Position numbers and translations under genes: made by a program. A stretch of DNA of 25,936 nt from Treponema_I sp045597345. Lineage in GTDB: Bacteria; Spirochaetota; Spirochaetia; Treponematales; Treponemataceae. The notes below the pieces were generated by a model. That model did not search any database. It was not told where the DNA came from and saw only the letters and a list, made by a program, of their open reading frames with translations. The stretch lies in assembly GCA_045597345.1 (NCBI GenBank), contig JAZLJW010000132.1:1-25936 (forward strand), read 5' to 3'. This document shows positions 22,138-25,936 of the stretch, one piece after another. The stretch's first letter is position 1. Each line of letters opens with the position of its first letter.

Positions 22138-23472
22138 ATGAAAAACACGTCCGAAATTTCCGTTACTGTTCCTTCAATTCTGCTTCCTAAAGCAGGAACC
22201 GATTATAAAGCATGGTCATGTATTGCCTGTGATCAGTTTACCCAGGACCGCGAATACTGGGCTGGCTGCGAAAAAGCCGCTGAAAACAACCCATCTTCCC
22301 TGTATATCACGCTGCCGGAAGTATACCTGAACGATTCAGATAAACAGGCTCGTATAGCACATATTAAAGAAACCATGACCCGGTATCTGCATGATGTTTT
22401 TTCAGATCCCATGAATGGATTTGTGTATATTGAACGGTCTACTGCATACGGACGTAAGCGTAAAGGGCTTGTGGCAGCCATTGATCTTGAAACATACGAA
22501 TGGAAGCCTTTCTCAACTGCGTTAATCCGCGCAACAGAAGCTACTATTGTAGACCGCATTCCTCCGCGGATGGAGATACGGCGGGGCGCAGCCATTGAGA
22601 CTCCTCATATTATGCTTTTGGTTAATGACCCGGAAGGGTTACTGGTTGAAACAAACGGTGCCCGTGCTAAAAAACGTGATTCAGATAATGGGGTACCACC
22701 ATTATATGACACGGAATTGATGATGAACGGTGGCAGTATTACCGGTTGGGCAATCGAAACTCCGCAGGAAATTGAACAGGTTTTTGAAGCCTTGGAAACA
22801 TTGAAGAAACAACAGATTCAGCCTGATGGCTCATCGTTCCTTTTTGCCGTTGGTGATGGTAACCATTCCCTTGCTACTGCAAAAGCGGTATGGGATGAAT
22901 ACAAAGCCGCCCACGCCGGCGACAGTGATATTGAAAACCATCCGGCACGGTTTGCTCTGGTTGAAATTGTGAATATTTACGATGACGGGCTTACCTTTGA
23001 ACCGATTCACCGCGTCTTTTTCAATACCAATACTACTGCTCTAACGGCAAACCTGTGCAGCGCATTCAGCGGTCGTCCCCACGATTGCGGGTCTGCTGAA
23101 GAACTGACCGATGTTGTGGCAAAGAACCTGAACGGATTCGGCATGACCTGGACTGATGCAGACGGAAAAGCCCACTACCGCTTTATTGAAACGGCATTAC
23201 CTGAAGATGATCTGCTGGTAAGCCATCTGCAGCCACAGATTGATTCCTTTCTGAAAGATAATCCTGCAGAAATTGACTATATTCACGGTACGGAAGAAGT
23301 ATTCCGCCTGGCTGCAAAGCCCGGTGCCCTGTGTCTGCTTCTGCCACCTATTGCAAAAGAAAGCTTTTTCAACACCATTGCCGGTAACGGTCCCCTGCCC
23401 CGCAAGAGTTTTTCCATGGGTGAAGCAACTGAAAAACGCTACTATCTGGAATGCCGGAAGCTCTTTGGCTGA
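22138..23472 (+). CDS. DUF1015 domain-containing protein
   Basis: A 444-residue protein that matches the DUF1015 family, a conserved cytoplasmic family of unknown reaction. The hallmark VGDGNHSLATAK lies at 238-249. Other typical segments are ACDQFTQDREYW (30-41), YGRKRKGLVAAIDLE (104-118) and RHEI/PHIMLLVNDP-like text near 157-165. In Firmicutes and spirochaetes this gene often sits beside serC and serA (from memory), and here those genes are about 6 kb away. The ATG directly follows an extended -10 element and lacks a Shine-Dalgarno sequence. It begins MKNTSEISVTVPSILLPKAG, consistent with the family start. Confidence 0.92.
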   Translation: MKNTSEISVTVPSILLPKAGTDYKAWSCIACDQFTQDREYWAGCEKAAENNPSSLYITLPEVYLNDSDKQARIAHIKETMTRYLHDVFSDPMNGFVYIERSTAYGRKRKGLVAAIDLETYEWKPFSTALIRATEATIVDRIPPRMEIRRGAAIETPHIMLLVNDPEGLLVETNGARAKKRDSDNGVPPLYDTELMMNGGSITGWAIETPQEIEQVFEALETLKKQQIQPDGSSFLFAVGDGNHSLATAKAVWDEYKAAHAGDSDIENHPARFALVEIVNIYDDGLTFEPIHRVFFNTNTTALTANLCSAFSGRPHDCGSAEELTDVVAKNLNGFGMTWTDADGKAHYRFIETALPEDDLLVSHLQPQIDSFLKDNPAEIDYIHGTEEVFRLAAKPGALCLLLPPIAKESFFNTIAGNGPLPRKSFSMGEATEKRYYLECRKLFG

Positions 23473-23513
23473 CCGCTGCGTAAGCATCTCCTGACAGGCA
23501 TCTGTAAACAGGG

Positions 23514-23651
23514 TATGAAAATACGATAAGGAAGACAGATTCTGACAAAAACTGTTGCAGGCCGGTTTTATAGTTTCCTATCCGGCCTGCACCTGTAGCG
23601 ACGCTAGCTAGCGGTTTAGGCAGAACCTGACTGACTGGTAGTATTTTCATA
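23514..23651. mobile_element. 138-bp MITE-like imperfect palindrome
   Basis: The ends are TATGAAAATAC (23514-23524) and GTATTTTCATA (23641-23651), an exact inverted repeat. Inside, ACAGATTCTG pairs imperfectly with the right-hand CAGAACCTGACTG. A 10-bp GC-rich stem TGCAGGCCGG/CCGGCCTGCA (23556-23591) and the palindrome CGCTAGCTAGCG (23602-23613) follow. If the outermost TA is a target duplication, the layout fits an IS630/mariner-type miniature element. It encodes nothing. The GC-rich stem may also end the DUF1015 transcript. Confidence 0.45.
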
Positions 23652-23720
23652 TGTTGCTATTCAGCGGTGTCCGTCAGGTGATGGTTTCAGAATTGTGCAC
23701 AGGTACTTAAAGTATAAAAA

Positions 23721-23795
23721 CCGGGTATCATAGTTATATCGGGAACAGGTACCCGGATGTACCCTTTATAAAGGTGCTGCTGTAGTGACAGTAGC
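23721..23795 (+). promoter_or_regulatory. Structured leader of the sugar-binding lipoprotein gene
   Basis: Three structures follow one another: a 9-bp stem CCGGGTATC/GGTACCCGG (23721-23729 with 23748-23756), the perfect palindrome CCTTTATAAAGG (23763-23774), and the hairpin GCTGCTGT-AGTG-ACAGTAGC (23776-23795, one G-U pair). The last ends 7 nt before the GGAGG at 23803. TATAAA at 23713-23718 could be a -10 box, but no well-spaced -35 was found. This could be an operator, an attenuator or mRNA-stabilising structure; no known riboswitch class was recognised. Confidence 0.4.
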
Positions 23796-23811
23796 CTTAT
23801 TAGGAGGATAC

Positions 23812-25278
23812 ATGAAAAAAATCGTACGTTCCGCAGTTGCTGCCCTTCTGTGCGGCGCTATGGTTCTCAGTTTTACCGCCTGCGGTAAAAAATCAGACAA
23901 TTCCGCTTCTACCCAAAAAGGCGAAGTAGAAAAAATCAAGGTATTTGTTCCAACCTCAGGTGCAACTGATGACCTGGCAACGGTTCTGGAAAAAGTAAAC
24001 GAAATTACCCGCGAAAAAATCAATGTAGAAGTAGAATTTACTCCCTACCAGTTTGGTCAGTGGTTCCGCCAGTACTCACTGTTCCTGAGCGGTACTGAAG
24101 ACGTAGATATCATTGCCAACTACGGTGGATACCTGAACGCCGTTTCTCAGGGTGCAGCTTATGAACTGACTGACCTGCTGCCCAAATACGGAAAAGACAT
24201 CATTGCTCTTGAAGGTGATGCTCTGAAAGGTGGTGTTGTAGACGGTATTCAGTACGCTGTGCCGATTTATGCAACCTATGCCTGGTCAATGGGTATCCTG
24301 TACCGTGCCGATGTAGTACGCGAACTGGGTCTTGAAGACATGGTTGCTTCTGTAAAAAGCCTGGAAGACTGGGGCAAAGTTCTTGCTGTAGTAAAAGAAA
24401 AGAAACCGAATATGACTCCGTTTGTACGCAACAACGGTGGTACCACTCCTAACTTCCAGTACGGAACCTGGGATGATCTGGGTAACTTCTATGGCGTTCT
24501 TATGGACAGCACTAAATCTACCAAAGTAGAAAACCTGTTTGAAACTGCAGAATACCGCAAACTGTGCGAAGTTATGCACAGCTGGTACAAAGCCGGTTAC
24601 GTAAGCCGCGATATCCAGACTCAGACTGACGGATTCCCTACCCTTACTCAGAATGACGCTGCATTCTCTACTCTGGGTCAGGCAGACTTCAATACCAGTT
24701 TCTATCAGACTACTACCTGTAACCGCGAAATCGGTGTCATCCTGTTGGGTGAACCAGTTAACCGCACCTACAACAACGTTACCTATACCGTTATGTCAAA
24801 CTCAAAACATCCGGAAGCAGCAGTAAAATTCCTGAATCTGTGGTTCTCTGACCGCGAAGTGGGAAATCTTCTGAGCTACGGTATTGAAGGCGTACACTAC
24901 AAACTGAACGATAAAGGCATGGGTACCTACCTTGACGGTCAGAACGCTTCCAACTGTGCATTCCACATGGGATCCGGTATTTCAAACATCAACCGTATCC
25001 GTTGGGAAACAGAAAATCCTGATTACGAACAGCTGCTGGTAGATTTCAACACCAATTCCGGTAAATCAAAAGCTCTGGGTTTTGCATTCAACACAGAATC
25101 AGTTACCAATGAAATTACCCAGCTGGACAACATCTGCAGTAAATATCAGATTGGTCTTGAAACCGGTGCCCTTGATCCTGCCGTATACCTGGACGAATTC
25201 AACAAAGCACTGAAATCTGCCGGTCTTGATGCAGTAATTGCTGAAAAACAGGCACAGGTAAACGCATTCCTTAAATAG
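23812..25278 (+). CDS. ABC transporter substrate-binding lipoprotein, LplA/DUF3502 type
   Basis: A 488-residue extracytoplasmic lipoprotein. The signal peptide MKKIVRSAVAALLCGAMV ends in the lipobox SFTAC, with the lipidated Cys at about 24. The mature protein has the two-lobed family-1 binding-protein pattern: KVFVPTSGATDDL, then DVDIIANYGGYLNAVSQGAAYELTDLLPKYG. The C-terminus LGFAFNTESVTNEITQLDN fits the DUF3502 domain seen in LplA-like sugar-binding proteins, which serve oligosaccharides. GGAGG 4 nt before the ATG fixes the start at 23812, over an in-frame GTG at 23785 inside the leader hairpin. It is followed after 88 bp by an LplB-type permease, with a hairpin between them. Codon use is clean and biased, suggesting high expression. 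Confidence 0.92.
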   Translation: MKKIVRSAVAALLCGAMVLSFTACGKKSDNSASTQKGEVEKIKVFVPTSGATDDLATVLEKVNEITREKINVEVEFTPYQFGQWFRQYSLFLSGTEDVDIIANYGGYLNAVSQGAAYELTDLLPKYGKDIIALEGDALKGGVVDGIQYAVPIYATYAWSMGILYRADVVRELGLEDMVASVKSLEDWGKVLAVVKEKKPNMTPFVRNNGGTTPNFQYGTWDDLGNFYGVLMDSTKSTKVENLFETAEYRKLCEVMHSWYKAGYVSRDIQTQTDGFPTLTQNDAAFSTLGQADFNTSFYQTTTCNREIGVILLGEPVNRTYNNVTYTVMSNSKHPEAAVKFLNLWFSDREVGNLLSYGIEGVHYKLNDKGMGTYLDGQNASNCAFHMGSGISNINRIRWETENPDYEQLLVDFNTNSGKSKALGFAFNTESVTNEITQLDNICSKYQIGLETGALDPAVYLDEFNKALKSAGLDAVIAEKQAQVNAFLK

Positions 25279-25288
25279 TTTTTTTCTG

Positions 25289-25343
25289 CGTCATTCCGGG
25301 TTACATCCATAGTGATTTCCTATTAGCCAAATCCGGAATGACG
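25289..25343. repeat. Inverted repeat in the binding-protein/permease gap
   Basis: CGTCATTCCGG (25289-25299) pairs exactly with CCGGAATGACG (25333-25343) across a 33-nt loop. It resembles the GTCATTCCGG palindromes dispersed in many genomes and is related in its outer GTCAT arms to the repeat at 1-55. Between a binding-protein gene and its permease gene, such a hairpin commonly protects the upstream message and lowers downstream expression; that role is inferred. Confidence 0.65.
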
Positions 25344-25366
25344 TTCCTTCTTTTTTCGAGGTATCC

Positions 25367-25936
25367 ATGAAATCCAATACATTTCTTACCAAGCTGAAGA
25401 AATACTGGCCGTTTTATATTCTTGCCCTTCCCGGCTGTGCCTATTTCTTCATCAACAACTACATTCCCATGTCAGGCCTTATCCTGGCATTCTCCAAGTA
25501 CACCGTAAAAGGCGGTATTTACCACAGCCCTAAAGTAGGTCTTGCCAACTTTAAGTTCCTGTTCAGAAGTAAAGACGCCTGGTTAATGATCCGGAACACC
25601 CTGCTGTACAACATCAGCTTTATTATATTGGGCACTCTTATGGCCATCTTCATAGCCTATCTGCTGCATGAACTGAAAAACAAATATGCCCGCAAAGTAT
25701 ATCAGACCATCATCCTGCTGCCCGGTCTGCTTTCCATCATCATCGTATCGTATCTGGTCAACGCACTGCTGGCAGGAGATACCGGTTACCTGAACACTCA
25801 CGTGTTCCAGAAACTGAATATGGATACAATCTCGTTCTACAGCCAGCCAAAATACTGGCCCTTCATTCTGGTTATGGTACACCTGTGGCAGATGGCAGGA
25901 ACCAACTGTATTCTGTACCTGGCTACCATGTCCGGT
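25367..25936 (+). CDS. ABC transporter permease, LplB type (partial, runs off window)
   Basis: 190 residues are visible and the frame is open at the window end. The protein has an N-terminal membrane segment (KKYWPFYILALPGCAYFFINN), then LANFKFLF and NTLLYNISFIILGTLMAIFIA, as in LplB/UgpA-type permeases of the binding-protein-dependent transport inner-membrane family (PF00528). The conserved EAA loop would lie beyond the end. GAGG 5 nt before the ATG supports the start. It would pair with a second permease (LplC) downstream to import the sugar bound by the preceding lipoprotein. Confidence 0.9.
   Translation, partial: MKSNTFLTKLKKYWPFYILALPGCAYFFINNYIPMSGLILAFSKYTVKGGIYHSPKVGLANFKFLFRSKDAWLMIRNTLLYNISFIILGTLMAIFIAYLLHELKNKYARKVYQTIILLPGLLSIIIVSYLVNALLAGDTGYLNTHVFQKLNMDTISFYSQPKYWPFILVMVHLWQMAGTNCILYLATMSG

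Overview
The window looks like chromosomal DNA of a host-associated, fermentative spirochaete, most plausibly Treponema. That is an inference from gene content, not a search result. The pointers are a sigma-54 gene, a Rex redox repressor, an E. coli-type adenylosuccinate lyase, DUF1846 and DUF1015 proteins, Lpl-type sugar ABC transporters and many small palindromic repeats in intergenic DNA. Base composition is moderate and even, except for one A+T-rich gene next to rpoN. No rRNA, tRNA, CRISPR array, transposase or integrase gene was seen.

Layout. (1) 1-2994: a repeat, then an RbsC-type sugar permease overlapping a cytoplasmic GH3 glycosidase by 4 nt, closed by a bidirectional terminator. (2) 2996-6572: purB and a MATE exporter on the minus strand, divergent from trmO. 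(3) 6692-11860: a small HicA-like protein, then a tightly coupled three-gene unit encoding a coiled-coil protein with a C-terminal J domain, a VWA/MIDAS protein and an 858-residue ankyrin-containing protein. This is the most system-like unfamiliar locus. (4) 11838-14053: nudC and a SAM methyltransferase, with a repeated 52-bp double-hairpin module at both convergent junctions and a 121-bp palindromic repeat. (5) 14050-17099: an apparent rex-serC-serA operon whose promoter lies between two large Rex-type palindromes. (6) 17105-22089: DUF1846 and rhomboid genes, then rpoN, separated by a 5'-truncated A+T-rich ATP-binding gene. That insert is bounded by 26-bp direct repeats, and each repeat encodes the last codons of rpoN. 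(7) 22138-25936: a DUF1015 gene, a 138-bp MITE-like palindrome, and the start of an LplA/LplB-type sugar ABC operon with a structured leader, running off the window.

How the genes work together. The two ends serve sugar uptake and intracellular glycoside hydrolysis. The centre is housekeeping: purines, tRNA modification, NAD(H) clean-up and serine synthesis. Rex probably ties serine synthesis, whose SerA step makes NADH, to the NADH/NAD+ ratio. The J-domain/VWA/ankyrin operon has no assigned role. Its parts suggest a chaperone-linked, metal-dependent protein-interaction complex. Several start sites (trmO, MATE, rpoN, DUF1015) lack a clear Shine-Dalgarno sequence and sit in very short divergent gaps, which suggests leaderless or near-leaderless transcripts.
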